Shown piece after piece: positions 1 through 8,725 of a stretch of 64,000 bases of DNA. Origin of the DNA: Massilia sp. Root418 (GTDB lineage: Bacteria; Pseudomonadota; Gammaproteobacteria; Burkholderiales; Burkholderiaceae_D); the NCBI RefSeq assembly GCF_001425265.1, contig NZ_LMEC01000022.1, forward strand, positions 157,217 through 221,216, read 5' to 3'. The notes beneath the pieces were generated by a model, which saw only the letters and a program-made list of their open reading frames with translations, searched no databases and was not told where the DNA came from. Position numbers and translations under genes: made by a program. The number at the start of each line of letters is the position of its first letter. Position 1 is the stretch's first letter.

Positions 1-274
1 GGGCGGCGACCAGGCCGCGTCGGTGCTGGCCACCGTGAAACGCGACGGCATCGAGTCGAAAGGCGGCCAGTGGAGCGCCGAGGAGGAAGCGGCTTTCAAG
101 CAGCCGATCAAGGACCAGTACGAGCACCAGGGCCACCCTTACTACGCCACCGCGCGCCTGTGGGACGACGGCGTGATCGATCCGGCAGACACCCGCATGG
201 TGCTGGGCCTGGGCCTGTCGGCCGCGCTCAATGCCGAAATCCCGGACACGAAGTTCGGCGTATTCCGCATGTAA
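1..274 (+). CDS. liuB: Methylcrotonoyl-CoA carboxylase beta subunit, C-terminal end (partial)
   Basis: The reading frame is open from the left edge of the window and ends at TAA 272-274, so only about the last 90 residues are present. The tail ends in FGVFRM and contains GHPYYATARLWDDG and DPADTR, which are hallmarks of the carboxyltransferase (beta) subunit of 3-methylcrotonyl-CoA carboxylase. That subunit transfers CO2 from carboxybiotin to methylcrotonyl-CoA in leucine degradation. It lies 10 bp upstream of an enoyl-CoA hydratase, and the matching biotin-carrying alpha subunit lies at 5698-7764, so a liu cluster is well supported. A propionyl-CoA carboxylase beta subunit is a less likely alternative, given the liu-type neighbours. 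Confidence 0.93.
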   Translation, partial: GGDQAASVLATVKRDGIESKGGQWSAEEEAAFKQPIKDQYEHQGHPYYATARLWDDGVIDPADTRMVLGLGLSAALNAEIPDTKFGVFRM

Positions 275-284
275 GGGGAGATAT

Positions 285-1070
285 ATGGCTTACGAAACCC
301 TGGAAGTGACAATCGCGGGTACACTGGCGACCGTTACGCTGAACCGGCCGGACGTGCGCAATGCGTTCAACGAGAAGACTATCAACGAACTGGCGCTGGC
401 GTTCGATGCGCTGGGCCGCAACGAGCTGGTACGCGCGATCGTGCTAGCGGCCAATGGCGCAGCTTTCTGCGCCGGCGGCGATTTGAACTGGATGAAGGCC
501 ATGGCGGGCTATACGCACGCCGAGAACAACGCAGACGCCATGCAGCTGGCGCAAATGCTGCGCACCATCTACCTATGCCCGAAGCCCGTGGTAGCGAAGG
601 TGCACGGCGACTGCTACGCGGGCGGCATGGGCCTGGTGGCCGCGTGCGACGTGGTGGTGGCGGCCGACGTGGCCAACTTCTGCCTGAGCGAAGTGAAGCT
701 GGGACTGATCCCGGCCACCATTTCACCTTATGTCATCAAAGCCATGGGCGAGCAGGCTGCGCGCCGCTACTTCCTGACCGCGGAGCGCTTTGGCGCCGCG
801 GAAGCCTACCGCATCGGCTTCGCCCACGAGGTGGTGCCGGCGGACGGTCTCGACGCGAAAGTCGCGGAGATCGTCAAGGCGCTGCTGGGCAACAGCCCGA
901 ACGCAGTGAAGGAAGCCAAGGCGCTGGTGCGCGACGTGGCCGGCCAGCCGGTCACCGATGCGCTGCTGGCCGACACGGCACTGCGCATCGCGCACATCCG
1001 CGCGTCGGAAGAGGGCCGCGAAGGCGTCGGCTCCTTCCTGGAGAAGCGCAAGCCGGCATGGCTTGGTTAG
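285..1070 (+). CDS. liuC: Enoyl-CoA hydratase, probable methylglutaconyl-CoA hydratase
   Basis: Crotonase-fold protein of 261 residues. The oxyanion-hole segment CAGGDLNWM lies near residue 62, a second glycine-rich segment AGGMGL near 110, and the catalytic-glutamate segment SEVKLGLIPA near 135. In the liu pathway this enzyme hydrates 3-methylglutaconyl-CoA to HMG-CoA, between the carboxylase (liuB/liuD) and the lyase (liuE), all found here. The start at 285 has an AGGGGAG Shine-Dalgarno (SD) sequence at 274-280. An in-frame upstream start at 231 would overlap the previous gene and has no such site. Specificity is inferred from context; the fold itself is clear. Confidence 0.9.
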   Translation: MAYETLEVTIAGTLATVTLNRPDVRNAFNEKTINELALAFDALGRNELVRAIVLAANGAAFCAGGDLNWMKAMAGYTHAENNADAMQLAQMLRTIYLCPKPVVAKVHGDCYAGGMGLVAACDVVVAADVANFCLSEVKLGLIPATISPYVIKAMGEQAARRYFLTAERFGAAEAYRIGFAHEVVPADGLDAKVAEIVKALLGNSPNAVKEAKALVRDVAGQPVTDALLADTALRIAHIRASEEGREGVGSFLEKRKPAWLG

Positions 1071-1093
1071 CTGAAAAATCGAATGGAGTATGT

Positions 1094-2437
1094 TTGGAAC
1101 CGAATTTACAAAGTGATTGGGTAGCACGCAGCCTGCGCAGTGTATGGCACCCGTGCACCCAGATGCAGCACCATGCGCCGGGGGACCATCATGTACCGCT
1201 GATCCCGGTCAAGCATGGCCGCGGCGCATGGCTGTACGACCATGAAGGCCGCCGCTACCTGGACGCCATCAGCTCCTGGTGGGTGAACCTGTTCGGCCAC
1301 GCCAACCCGCGCATCAACGCCGCGCTGAAGGAGCAGCTGGACTCGCTGGAGCACGCCATGCTGGCCGGCTTCACGCACGAGCCGGTGATCGAGCTATCCG
1401 AGCGGCTTGCCGCGCTGACGGGCCACCAGCTGGGCCACGCGTTCTACGCATCGGACGGCGCCTCCGCCGTCGAAATCGCATTGAAGATGAGCTTCCACGC
1501 CTGGCGCAACCTGGGCCAGTCGCAGAAGCAGGAATTCGTCTGCCTCAAGGGCAGCTACCACGGCGAGACCATCGGCGCGCTGGCCGTGACCGACGTGGCG
1601 CTGTTCAAGGACGCCTACGGCCCGCTGCTGCGCGCCACGCAGACGGTGATGTCGCCGGACGCGCGCCAGGCGGCGGAAGGCGAAACCGCGCAGGACGTGG
1701 CACGCCGCGCCGCTGCCGACGTCGAGCGCCTGTTCAGGGAACGCGGCGACAAGATCGCCGCCATCATCATCGAGCCGCTGGTGCAGTGCGCCACCGGCAT
1801 GGCGATGCACGACCCGCTCTACCTGCAGCTGGTGCGCGCCCTGTGCGACCAGCACTCCGTGCACCTGATCCTGGACGAAATCGCCGTCGGCTGCGGCCGC
1901 ACCGGCACTTTCTTCGCCTGCGAGCAGGCCGGCATCTGGCCGGACTTCCTGTGCCTGTCGAAAGGCATCAGCGGCGGCTACCTGCCGCTGTCTCTGGTGC
2001 TCTCGCGCGACGAAATCTACCAAGCCTTCTACAGCGCCGACGTCACGCGCGGCTTCCTGCACTCGCACTCCTACACCGGCAACCCGCTGGCCTGCCGCGC
2101 CGCGCTGGCCACGCTGGACATTTTCGAGCAGGACAACGTGCTGGAAGCGAACAAGCTGCGCGCCGCGCGCCTGAGCAAGGCGCTGGAGCCGCTGGCGAAC
2201 CACGAACGCATCAGGAATGCGCGCAACCGGGGCATGATCTGGGCCTTCGACGCCATCGACGCCGGCCCCACTTTTTCGCGCCGCTACTTCGCCGAAGCCA
2301 CGCGCCAGGAGCTGCTGCTGCGCCCTATCGGTCCGACCATCTACCTGATGCCGCCCTATATCCTTGACGACGAGGAAATCGACGGCCTGGCCGCCCGCAC
2401 CCTGTCGGTGTTCGAAGCAACGATAGCGGGTGCATGA
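1094..2437 (+). CDS. bioA: Adenosylmethionine--8-amino-7-oxononanoate aminotransferase
   Basis: PLP-dependent class III aminotransferase that makes 7,8-diaminopelargonate in biotin synthesis. Visible motifs are WHPCTQM near the N-terminus, SSWWVN, SDGASAVE, LDEIAVGCGRTG and SKGISGG. The PLP-binding lysine of the last is about residue 290. Length (447) suits the family. The start is uncertain. TTG 1094 is preceded by GGAG at 1085-1088 with good spacing. The alternative ATG 1058 lies inside the end of liuC and lacks an SD. The stop overlaps the bioF start (ATGATG at 2434), so the two are translationally coupled. This is the first of four biotin genes placed inside the leucine catabolism operon. 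Confidence 0.93.
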   Translation: MEPNLQSDWVARSLRSVWHPCTQMQHHAPGDHHVPLIPVKHGRGAWLYDHEGRRYLDAISSWWVNLFGHANPRINAALKEQLDSLEHAMLAGFTHEPVIELSERLAALTGHQLGHAFYASDGASAVEIALKMSFHAWRNLGQSQKQEFVCLKGSYHGETIGALAVTDVALFKDAYGPLLRATQTVMSPDARQAAEGETAQDVARRAAADVERLFRERGDKIAAIIIEPLVQCATGMAMHDPLYLQLVRALCDQHSVHLILDEIAVGCGRTGTFFACEQAGIWPDFLCLSKGISGGYLPLSLVLSRDEIYQAFYSADVTRGFLHSHSYTGNPLACRAALATLDIFEQDNVLEANKLRAARLSKALEPLANHERIRNARNRGMIWAFDAIDAGPTFSRRYFAEATRQELLLRPIGPTIYLMPPYILDDEEIDGLAARTLSVFEATIAGA

Positions 2438-3633
2438 TGGAACTGTTGACCAAACTCCAATCCCAGCTGGACACGCTGGAAGAACGCAGCCTGATACGCA
2501 AGCGCCGCACGGTCGATTCCCCGACCGGCCCGCGCCTGACGGTGGACGGCCGCGAAGTGCTGTGCTTCAGCAGCAACGACTACCTGAGCCTGGCCAGCCA
2601 TCCGCGCGTGATGGCGGCGCTGCAGGAAGGCGTGGCGCTGTACGGCGCCGGCAGCGGCGCCTCGCACCTGATCAGCGGCCATAGCCGCGCCCACGCGCAG
2701 CTGGAAGAACGCCTGGCCGAATTCGTCGGCCCCTACATCGAATCGCCGCGCGCGTTGTACTTCTGCACCGGCTACATGGCCAACCTGGCCGTGCTCACCG
2801 GCCTGGCCGCGCACGACAAGGACACCGAGTTCTTCTCCGAGTCCCTGAACCACGCCTCGCTGATCGACGGCGCGCGCCTGTCGCGCACCAGCATCAAGGT
2901 GTACGGCCACGCGGACGTGGCGGCGCTGGCCGGCCTGCTGGCCGCCAGCACCGCCGCCAACAAGATCGTGGTCACCGACTCCGTGTTCAGCATGGACGGC
3001 GACCTGGCGCCGCTGCCGCAACTGCTGGCACTGTGCGAACAGCACGGCGCCTGGCTGGTGGTGGACGATGCGCACGGCTTCGGTACGCTGGGCGAGAACG
3101 GACGCGGCGCGCTGGAGCACTTCCAGCTGCGCTCGCCCTACCTGGTCTACATGGGCACCCTGGGCAAGGCTGCCGGCGTGGGCGGCGCTTTCGTGGCCGC
3201 GCATGAAGTGGTGATCGAAACGCTGATCCAGAAAGCCCGCCCTTACATCTTCACCACCGCCGCGCCGCCGGCGCTGGCGCACGCGCTGCTGACCAGCATC
3301 GACATTATCGCCGGCGACGAGGGCCGCGCGCGCCGCGCCAACGTGCAAAGCCTGGTGAAACAGCTGCGCGCCGGCCTGCAACTGGAGCGCTGGCAGCACA
3401 TGCCGTCCGACACGGCGGTGCAGCCCATCATCATCGGCGAGAACCCGGAAACCATGCGCGCCGCGGCAGCGCTGTATGCGCAGGGCCTGTGGGTGGGCGG
3501 CATCCGCCCGCCGACAGTCCCGCAGGGCACCTCGCGCCTGCGCGTGACGCTGGCCGCCGGCCACACCGCCGCCGAAGTGGACCAATTGATCGCCGCACTG
3601 AATGCACTCGAAAGGACCAGCCATGCGCCTTGA
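2434..3633 (+). CDS. bioF: 8-amino-7-oxononanoate synthase
   Basis: Alpha-oxoamine synthase (399 residues). It condenses pimeloyl-ACP/CoA with alanine to give KAPA, the substrate of the bioA product encoded just upstream. Family signatures visible are SSNDYLSLASHPRV near residue 48, the GSGASHLISG block, DDAHGFGTLG, and the Schiff-base lysine in GTLGKAAGVGG (K245). The ATG lies within the bioA stop region (4-bp overlap), so no separate ribosome site is needed. The 3' end overlaps bioD by 11 bp. The frame is intact with no unusual insertions. Confidence 0.96.
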   Translation: MMELLTKLQSQLDTLEERSLIRKRRTVDSPTGPRLTVDGREVLCFSSNDYLSLASHPRVMAALQEGVALYGAGSGASHLISGHSRAHAQLEERLAEFVGPYIESPRALYFCTGYMANLAVLTGLAAHDKDTEFFSESLNHASLIDGARLSRTSIKVYGHADVAALAGLLAASTAANKIVVTDSVFSMDGDLAPLPQLLALCEQHGAWLVVDDAHGFGTLGENGRGALEHFQLRSPYLVYMGTLGKAAGVGGAFVAAHEVVIETLIQKARPYIFTTAAPPALAHALLTSIDIIAGDEGRARRANVQSLVKQLRAGLQLERWQHMPSDTAVQPIIIGENPETMRAAAALYAQGLWVGGIRPPTVPQGTSRLRVTLAAGHTAAEVDQLIAALNALERTSHAP

Positions 3634-4489
3634 GAATTCGACCATCGCGCCCACGGCCGACGCGCCCGACATCGTGGTGGTGCCGCCGGACACGGATATC
3701 GCCATCGGCGTTGCGATGCCCGCGACGCCCGCGGCGGCGCCGGAGAGCAGCGCGGCACCGGCGCCGGCCATTGCAGGCCTGCCGCCACGCTTCGCCTGCT
3801 TCGTCACCGGCACCGACACCGAAATCGGCAAGACCCTCGTTTCCTCGGCGCTGCTGCACGCGCTGGTGAAGCAGGGCGTGCGCGCCTGCGGCATGAAGCC
3901 GGTGGCGGCCGGCGCCGAGATGCGGGACGGCGAACTGCATAACGAGGATGCCGACCAGCTGGTCGCCGCCGGCAACGTGACCATGCTGCAGTCGCTGACC
4001 ACGCCCTACATGCTCAAGGAACCGGCCGCGCCGCACATCGCCGCCGCCATGGAAGGCGTGACCATCGACCTGGTGCCCATCCTGGCTGCCTATCTCGAAA
4101 TCGCCGCCGCCACCGACGCGGTGGTGGTGGAAGGCGTGGGCGGCTTCCGCGTGCCCTTGAACGACAGCTTCGATACCGCCGACCTGGCGCAGCAGCTGGA
4201 CCTGCCGGTGATCCTGGTAGTGGGCCTGCGGCTGGGCTGCATCAGCCATGCGCTGCTGACGGTGGAAGCCATCATCGCGCGCGGCCTGACGCTGGTGGGC
4301 TGGGTGGCCAACGAGCTGCAAACCGAGATGGATTTCGCCGACGAGAACGTGGCCGCACTGGAGCAGCGCATCCCCGCGCCTCTGCTGGGCCGCGTGCCGC
4401 GCCTGGACCAGCCGACTGCCGCCGCGGCAGCCGCGCACCTGGATTTTACGGGCCTGCCGAACTGGCCTGCCCGCCGCAACAATATCTGA
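3623..4489 (+). CDS. bioD: Dethiobiotin synthetase with an N-terminal extension
   Basis: ATP-dependent synthetase that closes the ureido ring of dethiobiotin. The P-loop GTDTEIGKT starts at residue 63, followed by GMKPVAAG and VVEGVGGFRVPL, all typical of BioD. Usual BioD proteins begin within a few residues of the P-loop. Here about 55 Ala/Pro/Asp-rich residues precede it. The chosen ATG at 3623 has AAAGGA 6 bp upstream and overlaps bioF by 11 bp, so the extension is probably translated. An internal ATG near 3716 is possible but has no clear SD. The extension has no recognisable domain. It sits between bioF and bioB in one transcription unit. Confidence 0.93.
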   Translation: MRLENSTIAPTADAPDIVVVPPDTDIAIGVAMPATPAAAPESSAAPAPAIAGLPPRFACFVTGTDTEIGKTLVSSALLHALVKQGVRACGMKPVAAGAEMRDGELHNEDADQLVAAGNVTMLQSLTTPYMLKEPAAPHIAAAMEGVTIDLVPILAAYLEIAAATDAVVVEGVGGFRVPLNDSFDTADLAQQLDLPVILVVGLRLGCISHALLTVEAIIARGLTLVGWVANELQTEMDFADENVAALEQRIPAPLLGRVPRLDQPTAAAAAAHLDFTGLPNWPARRNNI

Positions 4490-4502
4490 ACGTGAAGGAA
4501 AC

Positions 4503-5546
4503 ATGATGTCCCTGCAAGAACCAAAGACCGTAGAACTGCACCGCCCAACGCCAGCCATCAAGCTGCCGGAGGCGGCCACCTGGCCGCTGGACGACGTGAT
4601 GGCGCTGTTCGAGCTGCCGTTCAATGAGCTGATGTTCCGCGCCCAGGAAACCCACCGCGCCAACTTCCCGGACGGCGACGTGGAACTGGCCACGCTGCTG
4701 TCGATCAAGACCGGCGGCTGCGAAGAAGACTGCGGCTACTGCCCGCAGGCCGCGCGCTACGATACCGGTGTGGAAGCCAAGAAGATCCTCGGCATCGACA
4801 CCGTGCTGGAAGCGGCGCGCCAGGCCAAGGAAAACGGCGCCACCCGTTTCTGCATGGGCGCTGCGTGGCGCAGCCCGAAGGACCGCGACATGGACAAGGT
4901 CGAGGAAATGGTGCGCGAAGTGAAAGCGCTGGGCCTGGAAACCTGCGCCACGCTGGGCATGCTGGAAGAGCAGCAGGCCGAGCGCCTGAAGGCCGCCGGC
5001 CTGGACTACTACAACCACAACCTGGACACCGCGCCCGAATTCTATAACAACGTGATCTCCACCCGCGAGTACCAGGACCGCCTGGACACCCTGGGCCACG
5101 TGCGCAACGCCGGCCTGAAGGTCTGCTGCGGCGGCATCGTCGGCATGGGCGAAACGCGCCTGCAGCGCGCCGGCCTGATCGCGCAGCTGGCCAACCTGAA
5201 CCCGTACCCTGAATCGGTGCCGGTGAACCACCTGGTGCAGGTGGAAGGCACGCCGCTGCACGGCATGGACCCGCTGGACCCGTTCGAATTCGTGCGCACC
5301 ATCGCCGTGGCCCGCATCACCATGCCGAAGGCGCGCGTGCGCCTGTCGGCAGGCCGCCGCCAGATGGGCGAAGCGGTGCAAGCGATGTGCTTCCTGGCCG
5401 GCGCCAACTCCATCTTCTACGGCGACAAGCTGCTCACCACCGACAATCCGGAAGCGAACGACGACCGCGCGCTGCTGGCCAAGCTGGGCCTCACGACCCG
5501 CGCCAACACGCTCGAATCGGTGCAGAAGGAGAGCTGCGCCTGCTAA
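4503..5546 (+). CDS. bioB: Biotin synthase (radical SAM)
   Basis: Radical SAM enzyme of 347 residues that inserts sulfur into dethiobiotin, the last step of biotin formation. The SAM-cluster cysteines form CxxxCxxC at C73, C77 and C80 (CEEDCGYCPQ). GAAWRSPKDRDM, YYNHNLDT and the C-terminal segment RLSAGRR, with the arginine ligand to the 2Fe-2S cluster, are also present. The start is ATG 4503 or the adjacent ATG 4506, served by GAAGGAAA just upstream. A 151-bp gap holding a paired REP repeat separates it from liuD, the only large gap in the operon. Confidence 0.97.
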   Translation: MMSLQEPKTVELHRPTPAIKLPEAATWPLDDVMALFELPFNELMFRAQETHRANFPDGDVELATLLSIKTGGCEEDCGYCPQAARYDTGVEAKKILGIDTVLEAARQAKENGATRFCMGAAWRSPKDRDMDKVEEMVREVKALGLETCATLGMLEEQQAERLKAAGLDYYNHNLDTAPEFYNNVISTREYQDRLDTLGHVRNAGLKVCCGGIVGMGETRLQRAGLIAQLANLNPYPESVPVNHLVQVEGTPLHGMDPLDPFEFVRTIAVARITMPKARVRLSAGRRQMGEAVQAMCFLAGANSIFYGDKLLTTDNPEANDDRALLAKLGLTTRANTLESVQKESCAC

Positions 5547-5554
5547 GCCGGCAT

Positions 5555-5645
5555 GGCGGGTTACGCACTGCGTGCTAACCCGCCCTACATCATCAGCGGA
5601 TCGCGAACTCCGTAGGGCGGGTTAGGCGGCACGCCGTAACCCGCC
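5555..5645. repeat. REP-like palindrome pair (BIME), locus A
   Basis: Two oppositely oriented copies of a short imperfect palindrome. Each is built from GGCGGGTTA and TAACCCGCC arms, with a CTAC/GTAG tag on one side. The first copy spans 5555-5587 and the second 5612-5645, separated by about 24 bp. The same element recurs at 10556, 15002 and 44439. Such pairs match the description of REP/BIME elements, which fold into stable RNA hairpins. This copy lies inside an operon, between bioB and liuD, where it could damp readthrough or protect the upstream mRNA end. No RAYT transposase gene is in the window. Confidence 0.85.
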
Positions 5646-5697
5646 AGGCGCCGCCAAAAAAAATCTTCAAGCCACGAGCTGAATAGAGAGAGACCAC

Positions 5698-7764
5698 ATG
5701 TTCAAGAAAATCCTGATTGCCAACCGTGGTGAAATTGCCTGCCGCGTCGCCGCTACCGCGCGCCGCCTGGGCATCAAGACTGTCGCTGTCTACTCGGAAG
5801 CGGACGCCAACGCCAAGCACGTCGCCGTGTGCGACGAAGCGGTGCTGATCGGCCCTGCCGCCGCCAAGGAAAGCTATCTGCGCGGCGACAAGATCATCGC
5901 CGTGGCGAAAGCCACCGGCGCGCAAGCCATCCACCCCGGCTACGGCTTCCTGTCCGAGAACGCCGAGTTCGCGGACGCCTGCGCCGAAGCGGGCCTGGTG
6001 TTCATTGGCCCGCCGGCTTCGGCGATGCGCGCCATGGGCTCCAAGTCCGCCGCCAAGTCGCTGATGGAAAAGGCCGCCGTGCCGCTGGTGCCCGGTTACC
6101 ACGGCGACAATCAGGATGCCGATTTCCTGAACCGGGAGGCCGACCGCATCGGCTACCCCGTGCTGCTGAAAGCCTCCGCCGGCGGCGGCGGCAAAGGCAT
6201 GCGCGTGGTGGAAAATTCGGCAGCATTCAAGGACGCGCTGGCCTCCTGCAAGCGCGAAGCGATCAGCTCCTTCGGCGACGACAAGGTGCTGGCCGAAAAA
6301 TATCTGCAGCGCCCGCGCCACATCGAAATCCAGGTGTTTGCGGACACGCTGGGCAACTGCATCTACCTGTTCGAGCGCGATTGCTCGGTACAGCGCCGCC
6401 ACCAGAAAGTGCTGGAAGAGGCGCCGGCGCCGAACATGACGGACGAACGCCGCGCCGCCATGGGCGACGCTGCGGTGGCGGCCGCCAAGGCCGTCGGCTA
6501 CGTGGGAGCCGGCACGGTGGAATTCATCGCCAACCAGGACGGTTCGTTCTACTTCATGGAGATGAACACCCGCCTGCAGGTCGAGCACCCGGTCACCGAA
6601 ATGATCACAGGCACCGACCTGGTGGAATGGCAGCTGCGCGTGGCCGCCGGCGAGCCGCTGCCGAAAAAGCAGGACGAGCTGCGCATCCATGGCCATGCCA
6701 TCGAGGCACGCATCTACGCCGAAAACCCTGAAAAGGGCTTCCTGCCTTCGATCGGCACCCTGCGCCACCTGGAGACGCCGCAAGCGGTGAACTTTGAACT
6801 GGGCGGCACATTGGCTAACGGCCTTGGCCATCCAGCCGCCGTGCGCATCGATTCCGGCGTGCGCGAGGGCGACGCCATCTCGCCGTTCTACGACCCGATG
6901 ATCGCCAAGCTGATTGTCTGGGGCGCGGACCGCAAGCAGGCGCTGGCCCGCATGTCGCAGGCGCTGGCGCAATACCAGATCGTCGGCCTGGCGGCCAACA
7001 TCGCCTTCCTGAAACGCCTGGTGGAAGGCGAAGCGTTTGCCACGGCCGACCTGGACACCGGCCTGATCGAACGCAACCACGACGCGCTGTTCCCGGCCGC
7101 GCAGCCCGCAGCCGAAGGCGCGCTGGCGCTGGCGGCGGTGGCACTGATCGAGGCGGAGAAGGACGCGTCGGCAGCGCAGTCCGGCACCAACGCCGCCGAC
7201 CCGTGGGGCCAGGCGCTGGGCTGGCGCATGAACACGGCCTACACGCGCAGCCTGTCCTTCACGGACGACTACACGGCGGCGCAGCCGGCCAAGGCCTACA
7301 ACGTGCAGATCACCTACCGCGACGCGGACTGGCTGTTCAACCGGCCCGCCAGCGCCGATACGCATCCCGAGCGTCTCAGCCTCATGTCGCAGCAGGGCAC
7401 GGACTTCAGCATCAAGCTGGGCGACACCGCCTGGCATGGCAGCGTGCGGCGCGACGGCGATGTCTTCCACGTCTTCACCGGCGGCGCGCACTACGCGCTG
7501 GCCTACAACGATCCAATGGCGCATGCCGGCGAAACCGAAGCCGAAGGCGGCCGCCTGACCGCGCCCATGCCGGGCAAGGTGGTGGCGGTGCTGGCCGAGA
7601 AGGGCAAGGACGTGAAGAAGGGCGACGCGCTGGTCATCATGGAAGCGATGAAGATGGAGCACACCATCTCCGCGCCGCACGACGGCGTGGTGGAAGAAGT
7701 GCTGTACGCGGTGGGCGACCAGGTTGCCGACGGCGCACCGCTGCTGGCATTCAGGGCCGCCTGA
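5698..7764 (+). CDS. liuD: Biotin carboxylase/carrier subunit, methylcrotonyl-CoA carboxylase alpha
   Basis: A 688-residue acyl-CoA carboxylase alpha subunit. The N-terminal biotin carboxylase domain begins FKKILIANRGEIACR and carries the ATP-grasp glycine loop KASAGGGGKGM near residue 158, plus EMNTRLQVEHPVTE near 285. A biotin carrier domain follows at the C-terminus, with the biotinylated lysine in EAMKMEH (K652). It carboxylates its own biotin and hands CO2 to the beta subunit at the left edge of the window. The liu-type neighbours (liuB, liuC, liuE) argue for methylcrotonyl-CoA as substrate. A broader acetyl/propionyl/geranyl-CoA specificity cannot be excluded by sequence alone. Confidence 0.93.
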   Translation: MFKKILIANRGEIACRVAATARRLGIKTVAVYSEADANAKHVAVCDEAVLIGPAAAKESYLRGDKIIAVAKATGAQAIHPGYGFLSENAEFADACAEAGLVFIGPPASAMRAMGSKSAAKSLMEKAAVPLVPGYHGDNQDADFLNREADRIGYPVLLKASAGGGGKGMRVVENSAAFKDALASCKREAISSFGDDKVLAEKYLQRPRHIEIQVFADTLGNCIYLFERDCSVQRRHQKVLEEAPAPNMTDERRAAMGDAAVAAAKAVGYVGAGTVEFIANQDGSFYFMEMNTRLQVEHPVTEMITGTDLVEWQLRVAAGEPLPKKQDELRIHGHAIEARIYAENPEKGFLPSIGTLRHLETPQAVNFELGGTLANGLGHPAAVRIDSGVREGDAISPFYDPMIAKLIVWGADRKQALARMSQALAQYQIVGLAANIAFLKRLVEGEAFATADLDTGLIERNHDALFPAAQPAAEGALALAAVALIEAEKDASAAQSGTNAADPWGQALGWRMNTAYTRSLSFTDDYTAAQPAKAYNVQITYRDADWLFNRPASADTHPERLSLMSQQGTDFSIKLGDTAWHGSVRRDGDVFHVFTGGAHYALAYNDPMAHAGETEAEGGRLTAPMPGKVVAVLAEKGKDVKKGDALVIMEAMKMEHTISAPHDGVVEEVLYAVGDQVADGAPLLAFRAA

Positions 7765-7777
7765 GAAGGAGACCGGC

Positions 7778-8710
7778 ATGCGAATTTTGCTGCACAGGGC
7801 GGATGGCCAGACCGAGCCCTGGATCAAGGACTTCGCCCGGCATCTGCCGGAAGCCGAAGTGGTGGTGTGGCGCGCCGACGAAGCACTGCCGCCATGCGAC
7901 TATGCAGTGACTTGGGCGCCGCCGGAGGCGATGCTGCAGCCGCTGGCCGCGGTGAAGGCGGTGTTCCTGACCGGCGCCGGCGCCGACGGCATCCTGAAGT
8001 TCGACGCGCAGCTGCCGCACAGCGTACCCATCGTGCGCCTCGGCGACGCCGGCATGGGCGTGCAGATGGCCGAATACGTAACGCACGCGGTGCTGCGCTA
8101 CTACCGCCGTTTCGACGAATACGAGGCGCAGGCGCGCGCCGGGCAATGGGCGCCGCTGCCGCAGCACAACCGGGAAGATTTTTCGGTGGGCGTGCTGGGC
8201 ACGGGCATGCTGGGCATGCGCGTGCTGCAGGCGCTGAAGGAATTCGGTTTCCCGCTGCGCGCGTGGAGCCGCAGCGCGAAAAGCATGGATGGCGTGCAGT
8301 GTTTCCACGGCGCGGATGGCCTGGACACCTTCCTGCGCGGCTCGCGCGTGGCCGTGTGCCTGCTGCCGCTCACGCCGGACACCGCCAACATCCTCAACCG
8401 CACCAACATGTGCAAGCTGCCGCAAGGCGCCTACCTGATCAACGTGGGGCGCGGCGCGCACGTGGCCGAGCCGGACCTGCTCACGCTGGTGAAGTCCGGC
8501 CACATCGCCGCCGCCACGCTGGACGTGTTCCGCAACGAGCCGCTGCCGGTGCAGCACCCGTTCTGGCAAGAGCCGCGCATCACCATCACGCCGCACATTT
8601 CGGCGCTGACGCTGCGGCGCGAAAGCGTGCAGCAGATCGCCGGCAAGATCCGCCAGATGGAGCGCGGCGAACCCGTGGCCGACGTCATCGACCGGCAATA
8701 TGGATACTGA
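7778..8710 (+). CDS. ghrA: Glyoxylate/hydroxypyruvate reductase A-like dehydrogenase
   Basis: D-2-hydroxyacid dehydrogenase of 310 residues. The Rossmann motif GVLGTGMLG sits near residue 139. The catalytic set is visible as the arginine in NVGRGAHV, the glutamate in RNEPLP and the histidine in ITPHISALT. It resembles E. coli GhrA, which reduces glyoxylate and hydroxypyruvate. The ATG at 7778 has GAAGGAG upstream and lies 13 bp after liuD, so it is co-transcribed with the leucine genes. It is not a standard liu member, and its substrate in this pathway is unknown; a branched 2-oxoacid is possible but speculative. Confidence 0.87.
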   Translation: MRILLHRADGQTEPWIKDFARHLPEAEVVVWRADEALPPCDYAVTWAPPEAMLQPLAAVKAVFLTGAGADGILKFDAQLPHSVPIVRLGDAGMGVQMAEYVTHAVLRYYRRFDEYEAQARAGQWAPLPQHNREDFSVGVLGTGMLGMRVLQALKEFGFPLRAWSRSAKSMDGVQCFHGADGLDTFLRGSRVAVCLLPLTPDTANILNRTNMCKLPQGAYLINVGRGAHVAEPDLLTLVKSGHIAAATLDVFRNEPLPVQHPFWQEPRITITPHISALTLRRESVQQIAGKIRQMERGEPVADVIDRQYGY

Positions 8711-8725
8711 CCAAAGGATACCGAA

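Noticed and set aside
2356..4002. 548-codon minus-strand frame across bioF and bioD
   Set aside because: Antisense to two clear biotin genes, with no recognisable sequence.
5593..7827. 744-codon minus-strand frame opposite liuD
   Set aside because: Antisense to a well-conserved carboxylase; composition typical of a shadow frame.
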